A stretch of DNA of 64,000 bases, taken from assembly GCF_020639365.1 (NCBI RefSeq), contig NZ_JAINUL010000001.1, positions 8,578,885 to 8,642,884 on the forward strand, written 5' to 3'. A model generated the notes under the pieces. That model was given only the letters and a program-made list of their open reading frames with translations, was not told the origin of the DNA and searched no databases. This stretch comes from Streptomyces flavotricini. GTDB lineage: Bacteria; Actinomycetota; Actinomycetes; Streptomycetales; Streptomycetaceae. Positions 52,011 to 59,561 of this stretch are shown here, in pieces; positions within the stretch are counted from its first letter, which is position 1, and each line of letters opens with the position of its first letter. The position numbers and the translations under genes are program-made.

Positions 52011-52537
52011 GCACCGTGCTGCCCCACGGATACCGGGCCATCGCCGAAGAGCGAATCCGGGAGAGCGTCGGCCTCTCCTACGGCGAGCTCACCCCCGGCC
52101 TGGTCATCGAGCACCGGCCCGGCCGGACCGTCACCGAACTCGACAGCCTTCTCGGCGCCGCGCTGAGCGGCAACGTCGCCCCCATCCACACCGACGCCCA
52201 CTACAGCAGCCAGACCCAGTGGGGCCAGATCCTGGTCTGCTCCGGCGTCACCCTAAACCTCGTCGCCGGAATGACCGTCCGCAGCATCAGCGGATTGACC
52301 ACCGCCAACCTCGCCGTCGACCGCGTCCGCTTCACCGCCCCCGTCCACATCGGCGACACCCTCTACGCCGAAACCAGGATCCTCACCCGCCGCGCTTCGG
52401 AGACCAGCCCCGGCAACGGCGTCATCACCTGCCACACCACCGCGCACAACCAGACGGGCACCGCCGTCACGGCCTTCAACCGGACCTTCCTGGTCCCCCT
52501 GGATGCCGACGCCGTCCGCGACGCCACCAACTACTAG
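52007..52537 (+). CDS. MaoC-like (R)-specific enoyl thioester hydratase
   Basis: 176 residues with a single hot-dog fold. The usual hydratase motif (D-x-N-P-x-H) appears as SGNVAPIHTDAHYSSQ: His61 is kept, but the expected Asp is Asn56, so activity could be altered or the family branch differ (mesaconyl-CoA-hydratase-like enzymes show variants). Other segments: GELTPGLVIEHRPGRTVTEL, LVCSGVTLNLVAGMTVRSIS, FTAPVHIGDTLYAETRIL. Expected to hydrate/dehydrate an enoyl/hydroxyacyl thioester made by the lyase. Overlaps the lyase stop by ATGA. Confidence 0.85.
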   Translation: MSTVLPHGYRAIAEERIRESVGLSYGELTPGLVIEHRPGRTVTELDSLLGAALSGNVAPIHTDAHYSSQTQWGQILVCSGVTLNLVAGMTVRSISGLTTANLAVDRVRFTAPVHIGDTLYAETRILTRRASETSPGNGVITCHTTAHNQTGTAVTAFNRTFLVPLDADAVRDATNY

Positions 52538-52549
52538 AAGGGCGGGCCC

Positions 52550-53722
52550 GTGAACCATCAGCTGACCTTCACCGCGGCCGACAGGGACCTGTGGGAGCAG
52601 TACGACCAGCTCGCCGCCCGCGCCTACGGCCACCCGGTCTCCGACATCACCCACCTGCGCGGGCACGCCGACCTCCAGGTCGCCCTCCGCGGCGGCCGTG
52701 TCGTCGCGGGAGGCCTCGGCCTCCTCGTCGACCAGCATTTCGGCGGCGCCCCCGTGCCCAGCGCCTGCCTCGGCGACGGCTGCGTGGCCCCCGAAGAACG
52801 CGGCGACCACGTGGCCACCGACATGGCCACCGAGCGACTGCGTCCCCTCATCGACCGCGGGGCGGTGATCTCCACCATCGTCACCTCCTCCACCGGCTAC
52901 GCACGGCGCCTCGGCTGGGAGGCCCCGGTCGACGTCCTCGCCTGGGCCGTGGCCACCGACGACCTCAAGAAGTCCTTCACTGGCGAGGACTTCGAAGTCG
53001 AGCACGGACTCACCGACGAAGCCGAAGTCCTCCAGCGCCAGCTCGCCCGGCAGTGGAACGGTCCCGTCCACCGCCCCGCCTGGTGGACCCGGTGGAAGCA
53101 GGACAAGAGCAACCTCACCGCGTACCGCTTCGCTCGTCCCGGCCTCCCTACCGACGGCCTGCTCACCTTGACGACCAAACGCCACGAGCGCCATGGCATG
53201 AGCCTGGTCGTCCACGACTTCTGGGCCGCCAGCCAGCCCACCGCCGCCGCCATGCTCGCCTTCCTCGGCCGCCACAGCACCCGCGCCCGCACCATCAACT
53301 TCCGCCGCGGCGCCCTCCCGCCCTACCCCACCCTGCTCCACGCCCTCCGCCACCACCGCACCACCGCAGAGTCCTGGCACCCCTGGATGGTCCGCATCCT
53401 CGACGCACCGGAAGCCATCCGACTACGCGGCTGGCCCGCCGACCTCACCACCACAGTCCACGTCGAAATCGAGAACGCGACGGGCGAAGACTGGAACCGC
53501 TGGCTGCTCCACATCAAGAACGGCTCCGCGGAACTCGCCCCCACATCCGTCCCCGGGCAGGTGACACTGAGCCGGAGGCAGCTCGCGGTCTGGTACGCCG
53601 GCGGGTACCGCACAGCCACCAGCGCCCGCATGGCCGGAGTTCAAGCCACGTCCGAGCAAGCCCTCACGAGCCTGATCCGAAGCACGACGGACCGCGAACC
53701 CTGGCTCCCAGACCACTTCTGA
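52550..53722 (+). CDS. Eis-like GNAT acetyltransferase with SCP2-type domain
   Basis: 390 residues, close to the usual 400 of Eis proteins. N-terminal GNAT domain (QYDQLAARAYGHPVSDITHL, LGDGCVAPEERGDHVATDMA, VTSSTGYARRLGWEAPVDVL), second GNAT-like part, and a C-terminal sterol-carrier-like domain (TVHVEIENATGEDWNRWLLH). The chain ends PDHF; Eis enzymes use the carboxylate of the terminal Phe as a base, so the intact C-terminus fits an active enzyme. GTG start with AAGGGCGGG before it. Last gene of the operon; it could acetylate the pathway product or confer self-resistance. Inference. Confidence 0.82.
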   Translation: MNHQLTFTAADRDLWEQYDQLAARAYGHPVSDITHLRGHADLQVALRGGRVVAGGLGLLVDQHFGGAPVPSACLGDGCVAPEERGDHVATDMATERLRPLIDRGAVISTIVTSSTGYARRLGWEAPVDVLAWAVATDDLKKSFTGEDFEVEHGLTDEAEVLQRQLARQWNGPVHRPAWWTRWKQDKSNLTAYRFARPGLPTDGLLTLTTKRHERHGMSLVVHDFWAASQPTAAAMLAFLGRHSTRARTINFRRGALPPYPTLLHALRHHRTTAESWHPWMVRILDAPEAIRLRGWPADLTTTVHVEIENATGEDWNRWLLHIKNGSAELAPTSVPGQVTLSRRQLAVWYAGGYRTATSARMAGVQATSEQALTSLIRSTTDREPWLPDHF

Positions 53723-53738
53723 AGACCAGTCTCCAGAG

Positions 53739-53765
53739 CCTTCCAGATCCGCTGGATCTGGAAGG
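53739..53765 (+). terminator. 12-bp perfect hairpin ending the metabolic operon
   Basis: CCTTCCAGATCC (53739-53750) pairs perfectly with 53754-53765 across a GCT loop, 17 nt after the stop of the Eis-like gene. Confidence 0.75.
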
Positions 53766-54562
53766 CGCAGACCGGCCGCCCAATACGAGAGTCCGCGACC
53801 GGGCCCTTGTCCCAGGGCGGCGCCGACGACGAGGCCCCCGCTCCCCGCCCGCGGGGTCCGGAGGTCTGCTTCACCTGCCTCAAACCCGTCAGATCATTGC
53901 CTTCTCCAGTCTCACCCTCGGCACGTACGTGGCTTTCGGCGTCTCACTGCCCGGCTTGATGGCGACGTGCGCGGAGAGAAGAGCCGGGCGACTGACGGGG
54001 ATAGTGAGGGGGAAAGTGAGGGGGGTGCATGGCGGGGAACCTGAGGGGGAGTCTGAGGGGGAAACCAGTGCCACAGTGGTTCTGCATTTTTGCTGGTCAG
54101 TGCAGGCGTCAGTGCTGGTGGCTGGTCAGACGTAGTTAAGGGGGAGGGGACGGGTTTGGGTTTGATCAGGTGGTGTCTGTTCCGGGTGGCTGGGTTGGGC
54201 TTGGGGTTGATGGGGTGCGTTTAGAGGTTGGCAAGTGGGCCGGGCATGTGGCTTGGGAGAGCTGGGGGAAAGGAGAGAAGGGCAGGCCGGAGGTGGCATG
54301 GAGATGGGGGGTGGGGGTGAAAGAGATGTGGCCGGCGCCCACTTCCGCCGAGGGCGGGTGGCAAGGGCGCCGGCCTACCGAAGAACACACCTTGGGAGAA
54401 ACCCACATGCGTCTCAGGGCCGAGCATAGCGCTCGGGCAATCCATCGGCACACCATGCCGCTCGGATGCGGTACCTTTTTCACGCATGCGTGATCACCGC
54501 CCTGGCGGATCCGAGTGCATTGGCGTGCCCTGCACGTCTCGCCTATCGGGAGGTCGGAAGTC
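53766..54562. other. Gene-free region with a G-run tract
   Basis: No credible gene. On the plus strand, 53997-54061 contains six runs of four to six G (starting 53997, 54008, 54020, 54034, 54045, 54057) in 65 bases, with the recurring word TGAGGGGGA, which can fold as a G-quadruplex. G-rich, C-poor sequence continues, less strictly, to about 54330. Confidence 0.5.
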
Positions 54563-55258
54563 GTGATCCGTGCTGGACGAACCGCGGTGGGGCGCCGTGA
54601 GCTTGCGGGCGTCCTCGGGCTGAAGTGGTCCACCTTCGACCGCACGAAGCCGCATACGGCTGCTGACTTTCCGCTGCCGGTCAGCTCCGAAGGCGCACTT
54701 GTCCTCTTGTGGGACCTGGAGCAGGTGGAGGCTCACCGCGACGGCCGGCCGCAACCGGTCATCCCGGCGGTCGACCGCGAGGAGGACCTCCTCGACCGCC
54801 GTGAGGCGGCGCTCCTGCTCGATGTGAAGCCGCGCAGCGTGGACAGCTACAAGACCGACCCTGGCCTTGCCGACCATGTCGTCGTCGTGGGCGGGGTCGA
54901 GCACTGGCCGCGCGCTGCGGTGCTCGCGTACGCGGTCGGCCGCGGCGCCATGAGCGCTCCCAGCGGCCGGCCGAAGGGATCGGGCGACATGGTCCCCCGC
55001 GACCTGCTCCCCGGCCGCATCGCCGAACTCCTCGACGCCAACCCCGCGGTGACCGCCGCCCACGCCGTCGATGTCCTCGGTATTTCGACCCCTGCCGCCC
55101 AGCGGCACCTGCAGCAGGAGCGCGCGGCGCGCATCGTCGCGCTGATGCGCACCGAACCGGGTCTCGATGCCGAGGGGGCTGCTGAGCGCCTCGGCTATCC
55201 GCCGGCGGTCCGCCGGGCAGCGCTGAAGGCCGCTCAGGAGCTCTACGAGGCCTCCTAG
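54563..55258 (+). CDS. Plasmid-type helix-turn-helix protein
   Basis: 231 residues from GTG 54563 with GGGAGG 9 nt upstream; the frame is open to 54515 but starts there without a ribosome site. Three short HTH-like repeats: RTAVGRRELAGVLGLKWSTF, DLLDRREAALLLDVKPRSVD, and VTAAHAVDVLGISTPAAQRH, then a C-terminal helix (AERLGYPPAVRRAALKAAQE). Resembles the multi-HTH proteins that often accompany Streptomyces plasmid/prophage genes; role unknown, probably DNA binding. Confidence 0.65.
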   Translation: MIRAGRTAVGRRELAGVLGLKWSTFDRTKPHTAADFPLPVSSEGALVLLWDLEQVEAHRDGRPQPVIPAVDREEDLLDRREAALLLDVKPRSVDSYKTDPGLADHVVVVGGVEHWPRAAVLAYAVGRGAMSAPSGRPKGSGDMVPRDLLPGRIAELLDANPAVTAAHAVDVLGISTPAAQRHLQQERAARIVALMRTEPGLDAEGAAERLGYPPAVRRAALKAAQELYEAS

Positions 55259-55277
55259 CACCCCAACCCCGACTTGC

Positions 55278-55319
55278 CCTTGAGGGGGCCGCAGCTGTCC
55301 GGCTGTGGCCCCCTCAAGG
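55278..55319 (+). terminator. 17-bp hairpin after the HTH gene
   Basis: CCTTGAGGGGGCCGCAG (55278-55294) pairs with 55303-55319 (one G-T wobble) with an 8-nt loop, 20 nt after the stop. Confidence 0.75.
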
Positions 55320-55324
55320 CATTT

Positions 55325-55628
55325 CAGCCAGGCGGGGGGCGGGCGTTGCGGGTCTGGCGCCGGCCCGGGGGTGAGCGGCTTCGCCGCTCACCCCCTTGGC
55401 CGCGGGCGGTCGTGAGGCCTCGACCGGCTCCGCTGCGCTGCGCCGGTCGAGGCCTCACGACCGCCCGCGCTGCGGGGTGTGGTGGTGGGTGGAAAAGGCA
55501 GGGGTGCGCGCTGCGCGCGCAGAATACCCCTGCCTTTTCCACCCACCACCACACCCCTTGCCCTCCGCGCTTCGCGCTCCGGGTCCAGCCGACACCAGCC
55601 CCGCAATGCCCGCCCCCCCGCCTGGCTG
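55325..55628. repeat. Nested palindrome cluster (telomere/cruciform-like)
   Basis: Outer arms 55325-55352 and 55600-55628 are complementary apart from one indel and one mismatch. Between them are perfect hairpins: 13 bp with a TTC loop (55367-55379/55383-55395), 27 bp with a 13-nt GC-rich loop (55402-55428/55442-55468), 32 bp (55474-55505/55526-55557) and a small GCGC-TTC-GCGC (55567-55577). The reverse strand shows GCGAAGC mini-hairpins at two of the loops. No coding capacity is apparent. The region could be an origin, a fossil telomere, or a structured transcript upstream of 55798. Confidence 0.7.
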
Positions 55629-55797
55629 TAAACCCCGTGCGACCTGCGAATACATCACTCTTTCGGGGCGGTCTGCGAGGGCGTTCCCGCCCCCAAGTGA
55701 CGTTAGATTGCGGTAGAATTCTCTTGTTGGTGAGGGGATGTGGCAAGACCCCACCGGTACCGAAGAACCCCCGGCCCTCGACCTTTTAGGGAGAGCT

Positions 55798-56202
55798 GTG
55801 ACCACGGACATCAAGCCCTTCGCCCTGATCGTGCACAACGACGGCAGTTTCGTCCTCGCCGACTGGACCCCCTCCTCTGAGCCCCACGAACTGCTCAGCC
55901 GCGAAGGCATCCACCAGACGACCCGGATGGCTTCACAGCGGATCGACGACACCTTGACCGCCTGGTCAGACGACAACGCGCTCTGGGAAGACGGTCAGGT
56001 CAACCGCAGCGCTCAGCGGCTGCTCAACACCCCGCACACCATCTGCGGCCCGATCGTACTGACCGGAGCCATCCCCCACACCTGTGCAGCCTTCGCGGAT
56101 GGCCTCACGCAGGACCAGGCGCTCCAGCTCATCGAGCGTCACCTGACCACCAAGCGCGTGCTGATGCGCAGCCTGCACATTCCCGCGCAGCGCACCCGCT
56201 GA
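55798..56202 (+). CDS. Small phage/plasmid-type protein (DUF3846-like)
   Basis: 134 residues from GTG 55798 (AGGGAGAG ribosome site). An alpha/beta fold with KPFALIVHNDGSFVLADWTP at the start, then NTPHTICGPIVLTGAIPHTC and FADGLTQDQALQLIERHLTT. The start resembles DUF3846-like proteins of actinophages and plasmids; this assignment is tentative. First of four co-directional genes of phage/plasmid type. A TAGAAT at 55714-55719 could be a -10 element without a clear -35. Confidence 0.6.
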   Translation: MTTDIKPFALIVHNDGSFVLADWTPSSEPHELLSREGIHQTTRMASQRIDDTLTAWSDDNALWEDGQVNRSAQRLLNTPHTICGPIVLTGAIPHTCAAFADGLTQDQALQLIERHLTTKRVLMRSLHIPAQRTR

Positions 56203-56317
56203 CACCCGTCACGGGCGGCCGGGCCCCTGCTCGGCCGCCCCTGTCCCACCCTGCGGGACCGGGAGTGGCACCCGGCCCCGCAGGTCTACCGCAGAACACC
56301 GAAGAGAGGGCACGCCC

Positions 56318-56776
56318 ATGTTCGACTCCCCTTCCCGTGAGCTGTCTGCCGCACGGGAGCTCGCCTGCCGATCCATAATCTTGCTGCGGTCCCTGGCCTG
56401 CGCCGCCGGTGAGGGACCCCACCACCTCACGGTGGTACTGGCGACCGAGGAAGAGACCTGTGACGACGTCACGTGCGTTGAGGGCCAGTGCATCATCGAC
56501 GGGCCCGTGTTGAACGAGGACGACAGCAACGATCCGGTCGTGTTCGTCGCGTTCCTTCTGGCCACGACGACGACAGGCGTCAACGCCATGTTGGCCGCGC
56601 GCACGATGAGCTCTGACGGCCGTGTGCGGTTCATGTCCTGGATGGTCAGTGACCTCGCCGCGTTCCCGGCCACGGCCGAGCAGAGCCACGTGGCCTACTG
56701 CATTGCCGAGGACCGAGACCTGTCCGACCCGCTTCCCCCGGCGATCACCTTCGTGGATGCCCCCACCCTGGCCTGA
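56318..56776 (+). CDS. Hypothetical protein
   Basis: 152 residues, GAAGAGAGGG ribosome site. Acidic and soluble, with HHLTVVLATEEETCDDVTCV and VVFVAFLLATTTTGVNAMLAART segments. No recognised family. Lies 115 nt after the previous gene; intergenic spaces in this block (56203-56317, 56777-56901, 57469-57540) each carry short GC-rich repeats of the type GGCCGxxCCGGCC and seem to be separate leader regions. Confidence 0.6.
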   Translation: MFDSPSRELSAARELACRSIILLRSLACAAGEGPHHLTVVLATEEETCDDVTCVEGQCIIDGPVLNEDDSNDPVVFVAFLLATTTTGVNAMLAARTMSSDGRVRFMSWMVSDLAAFPATAEQSHVAYCIAEDRDLSDPLPPAITFVDAPTLA

Positions 56777-56901
56777 CCGGCCCGGCCTTGGTCGGCCGCC
56801 TGACCCGGCGGCCGACCGTTCCGAGCCCTGACGCCTGAATCTCTTCCAACACCCACATCCCAGCCGGATAGGCATTCCGGCCTGCCCAGAGGAGCACCGC
56901 C

Positions 56902-57468
56902 ATGACGAACGACGATAGCCCGCACGGGTACCGCATCGGCAGGGCCGACCATGAATGCCGCTACCCGGTCCTGGTCGATGAGCAGCAGATCGGCCGGATC
57001 TTCCGATGGCACGGAGGATGGCTGGCCATCCCGGCCGGAACGAGCGAGCCGATCCGGCGGGGCGACGGCCGGGACGGCAGCGACGCCGCCGCCCGCTATC
57101 TCCTGGAGGAGTACCGCGCGGGACGCATCACGCCCCAAGCGGACACGCGGAAGCCGGACCAGGGAACGGGCGGCCGCGTGCCGCTGCTGCACCCACGCAT
57201 GCGCGACACCGACCGCAACCAGAACACGGCCCGCAAGGCCGTGGCCGGTCTGACCGCCTACCAGTGGGAGCCCCGCGGCGGCTACCCCGGAGCGGACAAC
57301 CCGTGGGCGGTCCGGTGCCAGCTGTGCGGGTGGGAGGGCAACCGCTACTGGTCCCATCTGCGCGGCCGTAACGGCAACCCGCCCTCGCCGTACCGGCACC
57401 CCGGCTGCATCGACGCTGACAAGGTGCGCGCCGTGATCCCCGCGTACGCGAACACCTCGAACGACTGA
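56902..57468 (+). CDS. Hypothetical protein with C-terminal zinc-finger-like motif
   Basis: 188 residues from ATG 56902. The first half is a beta-rich segment (YRIGRADHECRYPVLVDEQQ, FRWHGGWLAIPAG), and the C-terminus holds VRCQLCGWEGNRYWSHLRG then YRHPGCI, a C-x2-C...H...C arrangement that could bind zinc. Upstream: CCCAGAGGAGCACC provides a good ribosome site. Function unknown; found amid phage/plasmid-type genes. Confidence 0.65.
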   Translation: MTNDDSPHGYRIGRADHECRYPVLVDEQQIGRIFRWHGGWLAIPAGTSEPIRRGDGRDGSDAAARYLLEEYRAGRITPQADTRKPDQGTGGRVPLLHPRMRDTDRNQNTARKAVAGLTAYQWEPRGGYPGADNPWAVRCQLCGWEGNRYWSHLRGRNGNPPSPYRHPGCIDADKVRAVIPAYANTSND

Positions 57469-57540
57469 CCACAGCCCGCCTGCGGCGGGGGAGTGGCACC
57501 CCCGCCGCATCCGTAGAACACCCCAGAAGGAGAGACTCCG

Positions 57541-58623
57541 ATGGCACACGAGATCGAGCAGTTCAGTGACGGTACGGCAGCGTTCGTCAGCGCTCGTGAG
57601 AGCGCCTGGCACAAGCTGGGAACGGTGACCGCAGACGCGCTGACCGCCGAGGACGCTATGCGTTTGGCGGCGCTGGACGGTTGGAACGTCCGTTTGGTCG
57701 GCCTGCACGCCACCGAGCTGACGGCACAGGGCGCGACGCTTCTGGACGTGCCGAATCACCGGGCGAGCGTACGGACGCATCCCAAGACCGGGCGCCCCGA
57801 GACTCTCGGAGTTGTCGGCCCCGACTACACGCCCGTCCAGAACGAGGAGCACGCCGAGTTTCTCAACTTCCTGGCAGACGAGTCCGGCGCGCACTTCGAG
57901 ACGGCCGGATCCCTCCGAGAGGGCCGACAGGTGTTCCTGACCATGAAGCTTCCCCAGACGATGACCATCGGCTCCGGTGACAACGTGGACCTGTACATCG
58001 CGGCTTTCAACAGCCACGACGGCAGCAGCGCATTCCGCATCGTCGTCACACCTGTGCGGGTGGTCTGTGCGAACACGCTGCGCGCCGGTCTGCGGAACGC
58101 AAAGAGCAGCTACACCGTCCGCCACACCTCCGGAGCACGTGGCCGCATCGCACAGGCCCGCCAGGCCCTGGGCCTGACGTTCAAGTACGCCGAGGAGTTC
58201 GAGCAGGCCGCACAGCGCATGCTCGACACGGAGATGACCACCTCCATGCTGCGTACGGTCGTCGACAAGCTGTGGCCCGTCGCCGACGCCGACAGCACCC
58301 GCAAGAAGAACAACCAACAGTCCCGTTGGTACACCATCCGCAACCTGTTCGAGCAGGCCGACACCCAGGCCGGCATCCGTGGAACGGCGTGGGCGGGATA
58401 CAACGCGATCACCGAGTATGCCAACCACATCGCCCCCGCCCGCGGTGCCAGCCCCGACCTGAAAAGCGCCGCCCGCGCCGAGCGCGTCATCTCCGGCACC
58501 GCCGACGACGTTGTGAATGGGTCGGCTGGTGGCAGCGGTTGGGTGTCAGCCGGTGGCGGTACTGGGGAGGGGCTGGGTGAGGCCTCCGATGCCGTCGACC
58601 TGGTCGGGTGTGAGTGTCGGTGA
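57541..58623 (+). pseudogene. DUF932 phage/plasmid protein, 3' end replaced by a transposon
   Basis: Residues 1-323 are a good DUF932 (TIGR03299-type) protein: GTAAFVSARESAWHKLGTVT, VVGPDYTPVQNEEHAEFLNF, VVTPVRVVCANTLRAGLRNA, YNAITEYANHIAPARGASPD, RAERVISGTADD. After codon 323 (58509) the normal ending is lost and a glycine/serine-rich tail of unrelated sequence runs on to 58623. The break coincides with the start of the mobile-element block. The family binds or processes DNA (lambda-like/plasmid contexts); here it is probably non-functional at its C-terminus. Confidence 0.75.
58541..58550 (+). repeat. GGGTGTCAGC, candidate left transposon repeat
   Basis: Ten bases present inverted as GCTGACACCC at 63328-63337, overlapping the stop of the second ATPase. 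The pair flanks the four mobile-element genes. The position inside the likely left end (about 58510) fits a transposase-binding site; ten bases alone could be chance. Confidence 0.35.
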
Positions 58624-59367
58624 GAGTGGCCAGTTGAAGGCTTCGGGGCCTGGCCAGAGTTTGGTGGCGGTACCAGTGGGGTCGAGTGTTGTGACGAGGT
58701 CGATGTGAAGGGCTTCTGAATCGGCTTCGGCGATGAAGAGTGCGATGTGGTTGATCACGATGGTGGTCACGTGCCCCAGGCTTTGCTTTGCTTCGACGCC
58801 GACGACCCATGTTTCGCCGTCTTCGTCGGTCTCGGTGATGGGCGTTGAGGGCAGTTCGATCCCGACTTTGTAGTGCCTGGTTCTGGCGCTGGGGTGAGGT
58901 TCACATGCTGCGGCCCAGACGGTGAGGTTCGCCGGCGGGGTGTTGGTGGTCATGATGTGGATGCGGTGGTCTTCGGGAACGGTGTAGGGGTCGCCGTCCA
59001 CGCGTGCTCTGACCATGGCCGTCTTGGCCGCCCACGTCGCGAGGACCTCTGCGCCGGCTTTGGCGACGTGAGTGTGCTCACCGCGGAGGAGGGGAACCAG
59101 GGTCTTCTCCGCGCGGTTCTCCAGGTCGTTCATCCAGCCGTTGTTGCAGTCGCCGCAGACATCCTTGAGCGTCTGATTGAGGATGGACTGGGGTACCTGG
59201 CGGGACATGGATATCTGTGTTCCGTCGGAGTAGCCGCGGTGCATGGTCTCTGTTCGGTCCTTTGGGGCTCCCCAGAGGACCTGGTTGATGAGTTCGCGCC
59301 GGAGGACGTGTTCACCGGTCATCTTTACTTCGGGCGCTGACCGACCGCAGAACAGGCATTTCTTCAT
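58546..59367 (-). CDS. HNH-like zinc-binding endonuclease candidate, transposon cargo
   Basis: 273 residues from ATG 59367 (weak ribosome site; the frame is open to 59520). The N-terminus has CLFCGRSAPEVKMTGEHVL, where C-x2-C precedes an E-H-V (HNH first part), then VCGDCNNGWMNDLENRAEKT with the C-x2-C-N-N of HNH-type fingers. The rest (WAAKTAMVRARVDGDPYTVP, HITIVINHIALFIAE-like segments) is unassigned. It is divergent from the ATPase-transposase genes and lies just inside the left end of the element. Could be a TnsA-like accessory, a defence gene or a hitch-hiker; only the HNH-like pattern is seen. Confidence 0.6.
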   Translation of the reverse strand: MKKCLFCGRSAPEVKMTGEHVLRRELINQVLWGAPKDRTETMHRGYSDGTQISMSRQVPQSILNQTLKDVCGDCNNGWMNDLENRAEKTLVPLLRGEHTHVAKAGAEVLATWAAKTAMVRARVDGDPYTVPEDHRIHIMTTNTPPANLTVWAAACEPHPSARTRHYKVGIELPSTPITETDEDGETWVVGVEAKQSLGHVTTIVINHIALFIAEADSEALHIDLVTTLDPTGTATKLWPGPEAFNWPLSPTLTPDQVDGIGGLTQPLPSTATG

Positions 59368-59561
59368 TCGAGCATGGTGCCTTGCCGATTGGCGGGCTGT
59401 CTGGGGTTCCGTCTTGCGCTGTTTCTGTACCGGCAGCGGATCTTGGCTGCCACTGAATGACCACGCTGCTGCCACGGGCTGCATAGCAGCAAGGCGGCTG
59501 GCTGGCATGAGGTTGCCCATTCCTATGTGCAGCTGGTTGGGGTGGGGGTGTGTTGGTGGGT

